Below are positions 1-12,235 of a stretch of DNA of 64,000 bases, piece by piece. Positions within the stretch are counted from its first letter, which is position 1, and the number at the start of each line of letters is the position of its first letter. The stretch covers positions 1,488,001 through 1,552,000 of the forward strand of contig NC_081541.1 of NCBI RefSeq assembly GCF_901000735.1. Direction: 5' to 3'. The notes below the pieces were generated by a model. That model was not told the DNA's origin. It made no database searches and saw only the letters and a program-made list of their open reading frames with translations. The stretch is from Corylus avellana. Taxonomy: Eukaryota > Streptophyta > Magnoliopsida > Fagales > Betulaceae. The translations under genes were made by a program, and so were the position numbers.

Positions 1-870
1 TTATATTCCTTAATCATATTAATTATTTTGCTGGGAAGTTGCCAATTAAGTTCCATTTTTTTTTCTTTGATCGATATTGAATTTTCATCAGTTGCCGAGA
101 TAGACTTGCAGGATGCCAGCTGTGAAAAAAACAAAAAAAAAGAAAGACTTTGAATAATAAATATCTATAAATATTAATGCAGCAGTTGCTCTCGTTAATT
201 AGTTGCAGCTGCAGAGTAGTCTTAGAAGATTAAATCCAATATTTGAACAAAAATCAAACTGCAATCGCTTCCTAAAAACGAATTTGTATTGAAAATATAA
301 AGGTGATATTTATAAGAACGAACCTTGCTGAGAGATCATTCTCCAAAAATGCCTGAAATTAATATACAGACAATTTAGCGGATATTGTTGTTATAGATTG
401 GCTTTGAATTTTGATTTTTATGTAAGCATCTATGACTTGTAACTTCATAACTTCAACTATAATTTTCTCATAGCTTTTTACTTTGTAATGTAAAAGCGTT
501 TACGCTCGTGATCATTCTTCAATAAGACTGGAATGATTCCCTTTCAAAAAATAAAAAATAAACATAGGTTTTTTTTTTTTGGGTAAGCCAGAAATGAAGG
601 TTAAAAAGAAGATTTTGCAACCATCTCAAGTCAGTTCACCACACAAAGCACAACTATATATATGTATACACAATTGGGGTGGCAATGTCGTTCCTCCCAT
701 GTACAACACATTCCGCACATGGATTTACTAAATTAACTCCATTCGTGGTAATAGAATCTACCGCTGTGAGTAGTCAATATTGTATTATTATTGAACTCGA
801 AACGTAGTCTATTTTCCACGTGAAAATAGAGTAATGCTAAAAGTTATTGTTACATCACTCAAAAAAATGA
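1..870. repeat. Segmental duplicate of 38811-39700 (LSI2 upstream DNA)
   Basis: This stretch is nearly identical to 38811-39700, starting with the same bases. It contains a degenerate CNGC-type leader (the GTTGCAGCTGCAGAG core near 200-216) and, from about 580, a module with the motif ACCATCTCAAGTCAGTTC that recurs at about 1489, 25325 and 39395. No coding sequence is recognisable. The copy at 38811 lies in a contig bounded by gaps, so a haplotype or assembly cause is possible. Confidence 0.75.
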
Positions 871-2355
871 TGTGACTTATAAAATTATCAGCCTTTTTGA
901 TTAATTATTCTTAAATTTTAATCAAATAATAATTTTAAAAATTATATCAATTTGAGATTGATACAAGAAGAATACAATAATATATAACTTCTACAATTAC
1001 TCTGAAAAAGGTCATTTCTATACATAGAACTCCAAGAACAGGTGTCGTGGAAGTTTCTTCTCTAACTTACGTACGGTTAGCAATCTCAAGAACATACTCC
1101 CAAAACTGGTGGGAATTTAGAATATACTCCAAATCATGCATGGTGACGTTTCTTAAATTTCCTCCACACATGTAATATCTGGCTATCCAACGCGCGAGAG
1201 CGTAGGCGTGCATTAGCCGCCTCATGTTGGGAATCTTGCATTTAATTTCCTGCCCTTTTGATCAAGCGGCCGGACCCTTGGCAGTTAGTACAAGACTGGG
1301 ATTTCCAGCTGAGCAAATTGCCACACCCAAGTTAATTTACTGATAGCAACATGAAGTGTGACCGTATGACCCTTACCAATATATACCCTTTGGGCTGGGG
1401 TGTTAGCCCCACCTCCCCCAAAAAATAATAAATTAAATTAAAAGTACTGTGCACCTCTAAAATTTGAAAATTTTCTTTCAATTTTTTTTGGTAAGCCAGA
1501 AACGAAGATTAAAAAGAAGATTGTGCAACCATCTCAAGTCAGTTCGATCACCATACAAAGCACAACTATATATATATATATACACACAGTTGGGGTGGCG
1601 ATGTTGTTCCTCCCATGTACAACACATTCCGTACGTGGATTTACAAAATTAACTCCATTCGTGGTAAATAGAATCTATCGTTGTGAGTAGTCAATATTGT
1701 ATTATTATTGAACTCAAAACGTACTCTATTTTCACATAGAAAATAGAGTAACGCTAAAAATTACTTTTGTATCACTCAAAAAAGGATGTGACTTATAAAA
1801 TTATCAACCTCTTTAATTAATTATTATTAAATTTTAATCAAATAATAATTTTAAAAATTATATCAATTTGAGATTGACACAAGAAGAATACAATAATATA
1901 TAACTTCTACAATTACTCTGAAAAAGGTCATTTCTATGATATATCAATTTAAGATTGGCTTGAAGGACGCCAGCTGTGAAAAAAACAAAAAAGAAAGACT
2001 TGAAGAAGTGTCTCTCCCACACGGATGGTTGACTGACAAATAACGAATAAATATCTACAACCGCGACAAATGCTCTTGTTTATTAGTTGCAGATGCAGAG
2101 TACTCGTAAATCCTACAAATAAACCACTCTTTGCTTTGTCCAAATTAACTGCTATTTGCTGATTCATTTATCATCATATCTTATGCTGCAGAGTATTACG
2201 TTTCTACCTGCGAGGATGCACTTTGATTAATATACAAACTGTGGTGTTCGACTAATCTGTTTTGCAGTTTTTCTGGAATCTAAACGCATACTGTTGTCGT
2301 TCTAATAGCAGTTGGTGGGTTAGGACGTTGTATCGTACGTTTATAAGCTTTAGTT

Positions 2356-2390
2356 ATGAATAGTTGGCATCGGCTGAAGAAAGGGACGAG
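2356..2390 (+). pseudogene. Orphan CNGC first exon (copy eta)
   Basis: A 35-nt exon encodes MNSWHRLKKGTR and ends in phase 2 at AG followed by a GTTAGC donor. This is the arrangement of the first exon of the complete CNGC at 49240 (MSSRGHRHAQDNWMR, 44 nt). The upstream 400 bases also match the CNGC leader, including TTGTTTATTAGTTGCAGATG near 2077-2096. No later CNGC exon follows before the LSI2-like gene, so only the promoter, leader and first exon remain. Confidence 0.6.
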
Positions 2391-3125
2391 GTTAGCTAGC
2401 ATCTTCTACTTGTTCTTTTTACGTTCTATATTATTTATATGGTCGTTCGATCGTTTCCTTATAGATACGATTATTATCTTTGTAAAAATTTCACAAACTC
2501 AAAGGATTTTGTATGTGACAGGAAGGCACTATTTCCGCATCTTTCAAATATTTTGTTGCTTTACGGGACCTAACTATATATATATTTATCATCAACATTT
2601 TCTTTCCTTCTTTTTTTTTATTTTTTTTTATTTTACTTTTTATTTTTAATGTAAATGGTTAAGTGATTTTTATTTTGAAGAGAAAACTTCCATTAAAAAA
2701 TATATGAATACAGGTCCAAAATAAACTTTATTGATATGATATGTATATGTTATCATCACATAATCTAAAATTTTTAAATGATGAAATATCATTTCTAATA
2801 ATATTAGATGTAATAAAACATAACTATAAAATATGGACATAAATTTCCTCCATACACAGTTGGGGTGGCGATGTCGTTCCTCCCATGTACAACACATTCC
2901 GTACGTGGATTTACAAAATTAACTCAATTCGTGGTTATAGAATCTACCGCTGTGAGTAGTCAATATTGTATTATTATTGAACTCGAAACGTAGTCTATTT
3001 TTCACGTGAAAAATAGAGTAATGCTAAAAGTTATTGTTGTATCACTGATGTGGCTTATAAAATTTATCAACCTCTTTAATTAATTATTATTAAATTTTAA
3101 TCAAATAATAATTTTAAAAATTATA

Positions 3126-3440
3126 TCAATTTGAGATTGACACAAGAAGAATACAATAATATATAACTTCTACAATTACTCTGAAAAAGGTCATTTCTAT
3201 ACATAAAACTCCAAGAACAGGTGTCGTGGAAGTTTCTTCTCTAACGTACGTACGGTTAGCAATCTCAAGAATATACTCCCAAAACTGGTGGAAATTTAGA
3301 ATATACTCCAAATCATGCATGGTGACGTTTCTTGAATTTTCTCGACACATGTAATATCTGTCTATCCAACGAGAGCGTAGGCGTGCATTAGCCGCCTCAT
3401 GTTGGGAATCTTGCATTGAATTTCCTGCCCTTTTGATCAA
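3126..3440 (-). other. Conserved ORF fragment of unknown origin, seen three times
   Basis: The reverse strand is open for 104 codons, with a segment (QDSQHEAANARLR, then MHDLEYILNFHQFWEYILEI) that looks protein-like rather than random. Related copies lie at about 1020-1270 and 39840-40100 with small differences. I do not recognise the family. It has no visible splice context and stands next to the tandem intergenic repeats. It may be a relic of a gene captured by a repeat, or a chance ORF in a repeated block. Confidence 0.3.
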
Positions 3441-3470
3441 GCGGCCGGACCCTTGGCAGATAGTAGTTAG

Positions 3471-4763
3471 TACAAAACCTGAGTGAATATCACTTAGTTT
3501 TCTTATATTATTTCTTAATTATTTTATTTTATTTTTTTGCATTACTGTTTAACTATTGAATTAATAACTAACTTTTTTTATTAGCTGAAACTCTTAAAAT
3601 AAGCAATCATTTAGTATGCATATTTGAACAGATCGAGGTCCAGAGGCTGATTATCAGAAAAGATTTTAGCTTTTAAATGCAAATCAGACCGCTCTAATTT
3701 TGATATATAGTTGCTGATTATCACACTTACTCTCGGTTCAGAGGCTGGACCTGACGTCTTAGTACCTCTTTTCAACTTAGAAATTGTTTGTTTTGATCAT
3801 TTCTTTTATGCTTTGTAAAGATATTTTTTTAACGGTTTAGATTTAATTCCAAAAAATTTAGAAATAAATCTAGATCCTTAAAATGTTACCAATTTTTTTT
3901 ACCATATCTAAGTCAAATCCAATTTTTGGAATCTGGGTATCGTATATTTATTTCTAAATTTAATGAATGTTGAATTAAATGATTGTTGAAGCAGCACCTT
4001 CATAAAGATTGTGGGGTCATGCGATACGTTTGACACCTTCTCTGAATTGATATTCAGTTCTTATGTATATTTTCATATATGTTGTATATGCAGAGAATTT
4101 CTGAATCTGGGTTTTCGGTTTTTTAAGATTTAGTTTGGAATACTGAGATTGTTGTGGAAGTGACATTTCTTGAAAATAGTTGATCATTCATTCTGTTAAT
4201 GTCAATATTAATGGGTATTGCAAAGATAAAAATAACAAATTCATATTGGCTGGATTTTGCTTTTAATGTCAATCTTGGTTCTTCTCTCAGGGAGTTCTAG
4301 ATAAGAGAAGAAAAAGGAGAAGAAGAAGAAGAAGAAGAAAAACTAGTTTAATTGTTAGTGTTCGCCGTACTCGTCAATCCCTATATTACTTGATTTTGAT
4401 AATGTACTTGTTTTGTGTTAGTTTATTATGCCTTATGATAAATCCAAAGATGCAACAACTCTCTGCATGCTATCTTCCTAGCACTTGCTATATGCTTACT
4501 ATTTGCCCTCCAGCAGTTGGACACTGTGCTTCAATGAATTTTGCTATCATGTTGCTCTAGTATCACAATTTTGTATCGAATCTATGATAGATTCAGAAGA
4601 TTGAATCTCCACACAATTATAATGTTTAATTGGTTTTTCCTGGCCAGGGTACTTTTCTGTCAAGTAGATTTATGATAATATGGCATCAGCTGTGGAATTT
4701 CATTAATACGTTGAGCCCTAAGGACTGTATAACAATAAGACTACGGCTTACTAAGCTGCAAAG
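3471..4763 (+). promoter_or_regulatory. Upstream region of the LSI2-like gene
   Basis: No coding sequence is seen. The region holds a (GAA)n tract at about 4305-4341, typical of plant 5' leaders, and pyrimidine-rich stretches before AG that could be 5'-UTR intron acceptors. The part from 3471 to 4604 is duplicated at 40120-41451, up to the edge of an assembly gap. The transcription start cannot be placed from sequence alone. Confidence 0.4.
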
Positions 4764-7334
4764 ATGGCCTTGGCTTCTTCTGTAAAAGTGGTTCTGGGAT
4801 CACTTGCTTTCGCAATCTTCTGGGTATTGGCGGTCTTCCCAGTCGTTCCTTTTCTACCAATTGGGAAGGATGCTGGGTCCCTCCTAGCTGCTATTCTAAT
4901 GGTAGTATTCCGAGTCCTAACTCCAGATCAAGCATATGAGGCAATTGATCTACCAACCCTTGGTCTTCTCCTTGGGACAATGGTTGTCAGTGTCTATCTA
5001 AAAAGAGCAGACATGTTCAAGTACTTGGAAAATCTTCTCTCATGGAAGAGTAAAGGAGCAAAGGACTTACTTTGTCGAATCTGCCTGATTTCAGCCATTT
5101 CAAGTGCCCTTTTTACTATTGAGACCTCTTGTGTGGTATTAACTGAATTTGTCTTAAAAATTGCAAGGCAACATAATCTCCCGCCTGAACCTTTCCTTCT
5201 TGCCCTAGCCTCTAGTGCAAATATTGGGTCTTCAGCGACTCCAATTGGCAACCCCCAAAATTTGGTCATAGCTGTTCACAGTAAGATATCTTTTGGGAGT
5301 TTTCTAATTGGAATTCTCCCTGCAATGCTAGTGGGAGTGGTTGTCAATGCTCTAATTCTTCTATCCATGTATTGGAGGCTGTTATCAATTCAGAAGGATG
5401 AAACAGATGCAGCTGTAGATGTTGTTGAAGAGGAGGATGTGGATTCTCATCGCTTTTCACCAGCCATGATGTCACATATCACATCCTTGAATTCTCAGGA
5501 GTGGTACTCTAGATTGGAAACTATAAATGAGCAAGGCTCTCCCAACGTGCATGGGAACATGGGTCATGTTGAGACCATTAGAAACCGGTTAAGTTCAAAT
5601 GAGAATGAAATCCACAGGGTCCCTTGTGGCACGTTGGATTCTGCAAGGAATTCTAGTGCATCGAAAGAGCTGGAAGATGTTGTATCTTCTCCCAAAAGGG
5701 AGGAGATCATTCCTTCAAAGACTGTTGTTAGATCAATGGACAGACTAAGAGACGCACTTTCTATAGAGTCTTCAGAAGGAAAGGAAGATTTGACCATTAG
5801 ATGGCAAAGGATGTTGTGGAAGTCGTGTGTTTACCTTATTACTATAGGAATGTTGATTGCTTTGCTCATGGGGCTGAGTATGTCATGGACTACAATTACT
5901 GCTGCACTTGCTCTCGTGGTTCTTGATTTCAAGGAATCTAGGCCTTGCCTGGAAAAGGTATAATTTGCTAATTAACATGATGCTGCTCTTCTCCTTTTTC
6001 AATTAGTTTTCCCCTTTGTCTATCAATGGGACTTCAAAACTCTAAAGCATATCTTGTAGGAGATTATGAATTACATGGATGGCTTGTTGGAGAGTTTAAA
6101 ATATCTTAAGTTGATTTCTCTTCTTTGCCAGGTCTCCTATTCACTTTTGATTTTCTCTTGCGGAATGTTTATCACAGTAGATGGCTTTAACCAAACTGGA
6201 ATCCCAAGTACTCTATGGGACCTCATGGCGCCTTATGCACAGATTGATCATGCTAGCGGGATAGCAGTTCTTGCCATTGTCGTTCTTCTCCTGTCAAATT
6301 TGGCTTCAAGCGTACCAACTGGTATGTTGGTGTATTTTTTCCATGTCTTTTTCTATTATATGTCATCATTCTATTTCTTTTTTGGATCTATCATATATAT
6401 AAAATTAGCTTCCTAGAGTAACACCTGGCTGTAAAGTCTGTTTATGCAACTTTATGTTAGCAATTGCAAGAATGCCAAGAAATTGCTAGCAGTGCAGATT
6501 TGGAATGCATATGATTTGAACATTTTTTGGCATTTATGGTTTCTTAAGATTTCTGGATGCTATATATTTTGGTATGGTTTGGATTTTGAATACAGAATAT
6601 GATCTCTTAGGCATGTCAAAGTTTAACCAGTATGGGTTTTTTTCTTGTTCTCAAGCTTCCTTTTTGCACTTGAGACAACTTGATATTAATTGTTCTCATG
6701 CATGGTCAAATCTTAATCAAGTTGGGATTGCACCATCGTATACTGAACAGTTGTTTAAGTTTGAGAAGTATCTTTAACTTCCCTTTGTACAAAAGTTGGC
6801 ACTCTCCTGGGTCATTTTCTCTCAACAAATTGCATCCCTCACTAGAAGAATAAATTTGATTTTTTCCATCCACATATCTTGGTAATCTAAAGTTCCTTTC
6901 CATCTACATCTCTGAGAAGATTTGTTTTTTCTTTCATATAAAAATAATCTAGGCTGCATTTAGATGTGGTTTAAATTACTTAATTGATATGAATTTTTGA
7001 GCTTTGAGGATTTTGCTCCAACACATGAGGATGAGGGTCGCTTATATATAAATCATGCTTATACTGTGTAGTTTTGTTGCTGGGAGGACGAGTGGCAGCA
7101 TCGGCAGCTGTAATTTCTGCAGTTGATGAGAAGAAGGCATGGCTCATCTTAGCTTGGGTTAGCACGGTAGTTGGGAACCTCTCATTACTGGAATCAGCTG
7201 CATACTTAACAGTGTGTGAAGAGGCTCGCAGAGCTCCACGTCTTGGGTACACTTTATCTTTTTGGAGCCATCTCAAATTTGGACTCCCCTCGACCCTTAT
7301 AGTCACTGCTATTGGTTTGATACTCATACGATGA
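4764..7334 (+). CDS. LSI2-like anion/metalloid efflux transporter (three exons)
   Basis: Exons 4764-5957, 6132-6321 and 7072-7334 join with clean GT-AG introns into a 548-residue protein of normal family length. It belongs to the ion-transporter superfamily (ArsB/LSI2 type); plant members export silicic acid and arsenite at the plasma membrane. Visible features are hydrophobic N-terminal helices, the [13 protein letters not shown] re-entrant motif near residues 154-166, a long hydrophilic loop at about 215-360, and a hydrophobic C-terminal half with NLASSVPT and [12 protein letters not shown]. The start is the first ATG that gives the family N-terminus [13 protein letters not shown]. Odd points: residues near 119-120 read IE where I recall ND, and the second re-entrant motif reads LLESAAY (E502, Y506) where I recall LLGSAAN. 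The substrate is therefore uncertain. A truncated tandem copy follows at 9163. Confidence 0.9.
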
Positions 7335-8128
7335 TCATATATGTTGTGTTGGTTTGACAAAATTTTTTAGATAATGTTTTTTGCCAAATGGATGTTAAGT
7401 AATATAAAGATGAAAATAGTTTTGTGTATTTTGTGCTTTTAATTATTTGTTATTACTTTGATTATTTATTTATTTATTTTGTTAAAGAGCAAAAGGCAAT
7501 TTTAAGTTTTTAACGTTGTAACAATACATGATCTAGAAAAAAAGTGTATAACTATAATGTTCTCCAAAAGCTGGCGATGATGGTTTTAGATAGATGTCCA
7601 CAGAAGAGATGTATAAGGTAAATTGTGCATCACTTGGCATGTTTAGTGCATAGCTTAATACACATGGAAGGAAGTGGCATATGAGATGTCAACGTCATGG
7701 GTTTCTCACGTGCAGGCAATAAGTTGGGCCATTTCTCCAATTGACCAAACTGGTGACCTAATTCCTCCTTCAATAAAAGATTTGGGCTTGAACTTGTTGA
7801 TTCATTGGATGTCCTTTTTCCATATCAACAGGAAAAGGGCATTGTTGACCCAAGCTCAGGTCAAGAGACAGGACCTGGATCAATAATTAAAAATAGACTG
7901 TTTTAAAAACTAGGGAATTTAGATATAAACTCCTTAGGTCAACGCGCTTCCATTGAAAACTCCCTGGGTATTTTTTTTTTTGGAAATTTAGTCCCTAAGT
8001 TACTCGAAACTACTAGAAACTCCCTACTGCCAAGTTTTGTTAATTGCCGTTATTTTGAGTTAAACGAACCGTTTCACTTAACTCCACCTCAGTCGAATTT
8101 TTGTATCCTACGTGTTCACATTGGACAC
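5660..8128 (+). repeat. First copy of a 2.5-kb tandem duplication
   Basis: From the AGTGCATCGAAAGAG block in exon 1 of the LSI2-like gene through its 3' flank to 8128, the sequence is repeated with few differences at 9163-11630, an offset of 3508 bases through the exons. Both copies end inside the same MULE terminal repeat, so at least that MULE terminus was in place before the duplication. The 3' flank at 7335-7912 has no recognisable gene. Confidence 0.9.
7913..8128 (+). mobile_element. Truncated left terminus of a MULE
   Basis: The sequence starts GGGAATTTAGATATAAAC and matches the first 0.2 kb of the terminal inverted repeat of the full MULE at 11421. It is preceded by the same flanking 9-mer TAAAAACTA. 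It stops at 8128, where a CACTA end begins. This is a duplicated copy of the left MULE end, not a separate insertion, because the flanking DNA is also duplicated. Confidence 0.8.
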
Positions 8129-8479
8129 CACTATAAAAATGGTGTGAATTTTTGACGTGGAGTTTTTGACGTGTCAATGGTATTGACACGTCAAAAACCC
8201 CTTTTGACGGGAGGTTTTTGACGTTTTTCAAAGGTTAAAAGGGGAGGTGTCAAAAATCCCAGATTTTTGACATGTCTACAGTGCCATGTCAAAAGTTTTT
8301 GACGTTTAAACACAGGCACGTCAAAAAATATATTTTTGACGTGCTAAAACTGAAACGTCAAAAGTTTTTGACGTGTCAGTTTTGCCACATCAAAAAGTTT
8401 TTGACGTGTCAGTGGTATTTTTTGACATGTCACCCCGTTTGACACGTCAAAAAATATCTATATATATATTTTTTTATAT

Positions 8480-8800
8480 TGAAATATTGAAATAATTCCT
8501 GATTATAATATTTCCTAATTACAATATTCCAATACAATAAATCCAATTCCAATATTCCAATATTCCAATATTTCTAATATCCAATACATAATCCAATCAA
8601 TAATCCACATACATAATACAATCAATAATCCATATACATAATCCAATAATCCAATCCATTAATCCAATACAATCCATTAATCCACATATTCCGATACATA
8701 ATCCACATAATCCAAAACCCAATACAATATCAAATATCTAATACATAATCCAATCAATAATCCACATAATCCAATAATCCAATCCATTATTCCTTTACCC
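8480..8800. repeat. Degenerate ATCCAAT-type minisatellite
   Basis: Variants of AATCCAATA and CATAATCCA recur about every 8-20 bases inside the CACTA fragment. It is low-complexity sequence with no coding potential, and partly overlaps the end of the reverse-strand transposon ORF. Confidence 0.6.
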
Positions 8801-8982
8801 CATGTCAAGTGGTCAAATACCAAACCCGGAGGGTGGCGCTGGTTATTACGGCACACCTTACAGGGGCAGTGAATTTTTCCATCAGGGATTCTACAGTTCC
8901 TAACTGCAAAGTCCACGAATGATCTGCACCCGTCTCTGTATTCCCTCGTATCCCTAGACTTTGTCATCCAACTCTTGTCCAT
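8677..8982 (-). pseudogene. CACTA transposase-associated domain (N-terminal fragment)
   Basis: The reverse-strand ORF opens with MDKSWMTKSRDTREYRDG and continues through FVDFAVRNC, IHCPCKVCRNN and VFDHLTWGKGI. This is the pattern of the transposase-associated domain found at the start of plant TNP2-type CACTA proteins: an MDKSWM opening, a CPCxxC metal-binding motif and a DHL motif. After about 70 residues the similarity is lost in low-complexity sequence. The catalytic TNP2 region is absent, so the fragment cannot act alone. Confidence 0.8.
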
Positions 8983-9162
8983 AGCTTTTGTTACTGGAAC
9001 CGTAATTAAGGTCCAAATTTAAAAACATTTGACATGCCACATGGGGACCGTAGATAAAATATATGTGGTTATCTTATGCGCTATCTATTTTTTTGTTCTT
9101 GTTTTTTATGACATTTGCATAATCTAAAGTTGTAAGACCTAAATTAATTTTATGAAATCCAC

Positions 9163-10842
9163 AGTGCATCGAAAGAGCTGGAAGATGTTGTATCTTCTCC
9201 CAAAAGGGACGAGATCATTCCTTCAAAGACTGTTGTTAGATCAATGGACAGACTAAGAGACACACTTTCTATAGAGTCTTCAGAAGGAAAGGAAGATTTG
9301 ACCATTAGATGGCAAATGATGTTGTGGAAGTCGTATGTTTACCTTATTACTATAGGAATGTTGATTGCTTTGCTCATGGGGCTGAGTATGTCATGGACTA
9401 CAATTACTGCTGCACTTGCTCTTGTGGTTCTTGATTTCAAGGAATCTAGGCCTTGCCTTGAAAAGGTACAATTTGCTAATTAACATGATGCTGCTCTTCT
9501 CCTTTTTCAATTAGTTTTCCCCTTTGTCTATCAATGGGACTTCAAAACTCTAAAGCATACCTTGTAGGAGATTATGAATTACATGGATGGCTTGTTGGAG
9601 AGTTTAAAATATCTTAAGTTGATTTCTCTTCTTTGCCAGGTCTCCTATTCACTTTTGATTTTCTCTTGCGGAATGTTTATCACAGTAGATGGCTTTAACC
9701 AAACTGGAATCCCAAGTACTCTATGGGACCTCATGGCGCCTTATGCACAGATTGATCATGCTAGCGGGATAGCAGTTCTTGCCATTGTCGTTCTTCTCCT
9801 GTCAAATTTGGCTTCAAGCGTACCAACTGGTATGTTGGTGTATTTCTTCCATGTCTTTTTCTATTATATGTCATCATTCTATTTCTTTTTTGGATCTATC
9901 ATATATATAAAATTAGCTTCCTAGAGTAACACCTGGCTGTAAAGTCTGTTTATGCAACTTTATGTTAGCAATTGCAAGAATGCCAAGAAATTACTAGCAG
10001 TGCAGATTTGGAATGCATATGATCTGAACATTTTTTGGCATTTATGGTTTCTTAAGATTTCTGGATGCTATATATTTTGGTATGGTTTGGACTTTGAATA
10101 TAGAATATGATCTCTTAGGCATGTCAAAGTATAACCAGTATGGGTTTTTTTCTTGTTCTCAAGCTTTCTTTCTACACTTGAGACAACTTGATATTAATTG
10201 TTCTCATGCATGGTCAAATCTTAATCAAGTTGAGATTGCACCATCGTATACTGAACAGTTGTTTAAGTTTGAGAAGTATCTTTAACTTCCCTTTGTACAA
10301 AAGTTGGCACCCTCCTGGGTCATTTTCTCTCAATAAACTGCATCCCTCACCAGAAGAATAAATTTGATTTTTTCCATCCACATATCTCGGTAATCTAAAG
10401 TTCCTTTCCATCTACATCTCTGAGAAGATTTGTTTTTTCTTTCATCTAAAAATAATCTAGGCTGCATTTAGATGTGGTTTAAATTACTTAATTGATATGA
10501 ATTTTTGAGCTTTGAGGATTTTGCTCCAACACATGAGGATGAGGGTCGCATATATATAAATCATGCTTATACTGTATAGTTTTGTTGCTGGGAGGACGAG
10601 TGGCAGCATTGGCAGCTGTAATTTCTGCAGTTGATGAGAAGAAGGCATGGCTCATCTTAGCTTGGGTTAGCACGGTAGTTGGGAACCTCTCATTACTAGA
10701 ATCAGCTGCATACTTAACAGTGTGTGAAGAGGCTCGCAGAGCTCCACGTCTTGGGTACACTTTATCTTTTTGGAGCCATCTTAAATTTGGACTCCCCTTG
10801 ACCCTTATAGTCACTGCTATTGGTTTGATACTCATACTATGA
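9163..10842 (+). pseudogene. 5'-truncated tandem copy of the LSI2-like gene
   Basis: Exon equivalents lie at 9163-9465 (last 101 codons of exon 1), 9640-9829 and 10580-10842, all in the same phase and with the same splice sites as the gene at 4764. The first 297 codons, including the first re-entrant motif, are missing. The join at 9163 is directly to CACTA/unknown DNA, with no promoter or start codon. The retained exons have no stop or frameshift and differ by a few residues (for example RVAALAAV instead of RVAASAAV and a C-terminal ILIL instead of ILIR). This suggests a young duplication. A short transcript starting at an internal Met cannot be excluded, but a full transporter cannot be made. 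Confidence 0.85.
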
Positions 10843-11420
10843 TCGTATATGTTGTGTTGGTTTGACAAAACTTTTTAGATAATATTTTTTGCCAAATGGT
10901 TGTTAAGTAATATAAAGATGCAAATAGTTTTGAGTATTTTATGCTTTTAATTATTTGTTATTACTTTGATTATTTATTTATTTTTTTTGTTAAAGAGCAA
11001 AAGGCAATTTTAAGTTTTTAACGTTGTAACAATACATGATCTAGAAAAAAAGTGTATAACAATAATGTTCTCCAAAAGTTGGCGAGGATGGTTTTAGATA
11101 GATGTCCATAGAAGAGATGTATAAGGTAAATTGTGCATCACTTGGCATGTTTAGTGCATAGCCTAATACGCATGGAAGGAAGTGGCATATGAGACGTCAA
11201 CGTCATGGGTTTCTCATATGCAGGCAATAAGTTGGGCCATTTCTCCAATTGACCAAACTGGTGACCCAATTCCTCCTTTAATAAAAGATTTGGGCTTGGA
11301 CTTGTTGATTCATTGGATGTCCTTTTTCCATATCAACAGGAAAATTGCCTTGTTGACCCAGGCTCAGGTCAAGAGACAGGACCTGGATCAATAATTAAAA
11401 ATAGATTGTTTTAAAAACTA

Positions 11421-12235
11421 GGGAATTTAGATATAAATTCCTTAGGTCAACGCGCTTCCATTAAAAACTTCATGGGTATATTTTTTCGGAAATTTTGTCC
11501 CTAGGTCACTCGAAACTACTAGAAACTCCCTACTGTCAAGTTTTGTTAACTGCCGTTATTTTGAGTTAAACGAACCATTTCACTTAAATCCACCTCAGTC
11601 GAATTTTTGTATCCTACATGTTTACATTGGACACGTAGGACATAAAACTCACCGTTTTGGACCATCCAAAACGGTGAGTTTGGCTTAAACTGGAGGTTTT
11701 CTTTTTTGAAACTTATCACTTGCATATGGTCAAGAAAAAAAAAAAAAAAAAAAACCCATACACGTGAAGCAGCGAACCCACCGACGCAGAACCCGCTGGT
11801 GACAGAACCACCGGTTAAATCACTCATTCCGGTGTCACTTTTTTGGCTAGGGTTCCGTCAAATCACAAGATTTTGAATCAAAAAATCTTGTTTCGACGAA
11901 GGTATTTTCCGGAATTTCTTTGTGGGTTTTGTTGATTGACTGAAATGGAAGCCTTTTATAGTAGTTTTTTGAATTTTTTTTGTTGTATTGGAAGCTTTTG
12001 GTCGAAACCCCATCCCCAAGCTTTTTTGTCGAACATCTGTCGGATTACTATATACACCTTTGAGAGCTTGTATTGAAATATTGTGTATAATTTATTGCAC
12101 TTTTGAGCCAACATTATTGTTGATTGGCTGTGGGTGTGGTCCACCTTGGTTGTGGTACTGGAATGAGATAGTGATTTTTCATGTGCACTAGCAAGTTGGT
12201 CAAGGGGGATTTTTTTCATCTGTATAACTATTTAT
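11421..12235 (+). repeat. Left terminal inverted repeat of the MULE
   Basis: It matches the reverse complement of about 18545-19382, apart from small indels, including a poly(A) run near 11737-11755. It contains a CTCACCGTTTTGG / CCAAAACGGTGAG hairpin at about 11650-11685. Confidence 0.85.

Larger units (their letters stand above)
580..3470. repeat. Three partial tandem copies of an intergenic module
   Basis: Units at about 580-1290, 1489-1935 and 2850-3470 share the same order of blocks: a (TA)n tract, a GGGGTGGCGATGTCGTTCCT-type block, an ACGTAGTCTATTTT block and an ATACAATAATATATAACTTC block. The first and third also share a block with the reverse-strand ORF described at 3126-3440. The equivalent region at 39395-40120 has only one unit, so this copy gained about 2.2 kb, including the orphan CNGC exon at 2356. 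Confidence 0.7.
8129..9162 (-). mobile_element. Truncated CACTA (En/Spm) transposon fragment
   Basis: The left edge is a CACTATAAAAATGG terminus followed by many short TTTTTGACGTG / CACGTCAAAAA inverted motifs (about 8150-8460), which is the terminal plus subterminal repeat layout of CACTA elements. On the reverse strand, the transposase-associated domain follows (8677-8982). The opposite terminus is absent: at 9163 the sequence switches abruptly to LSI2 exon 1. The element is inserted in the MULE terminal repeat and was cut when the region was rearranged. Confidence 0.75.

Noticed and set aside
2670..2897. Reverse-strand open frame near the tandem modules
   Set aside because: AT-rich chance frame; no similarity to the neighbouring copies at protein level.
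4994..5797. Reverse-strand open frames inside LSI2 exon 1
   Set aside because: Antisense shadows of the transporter; no start context or family match.
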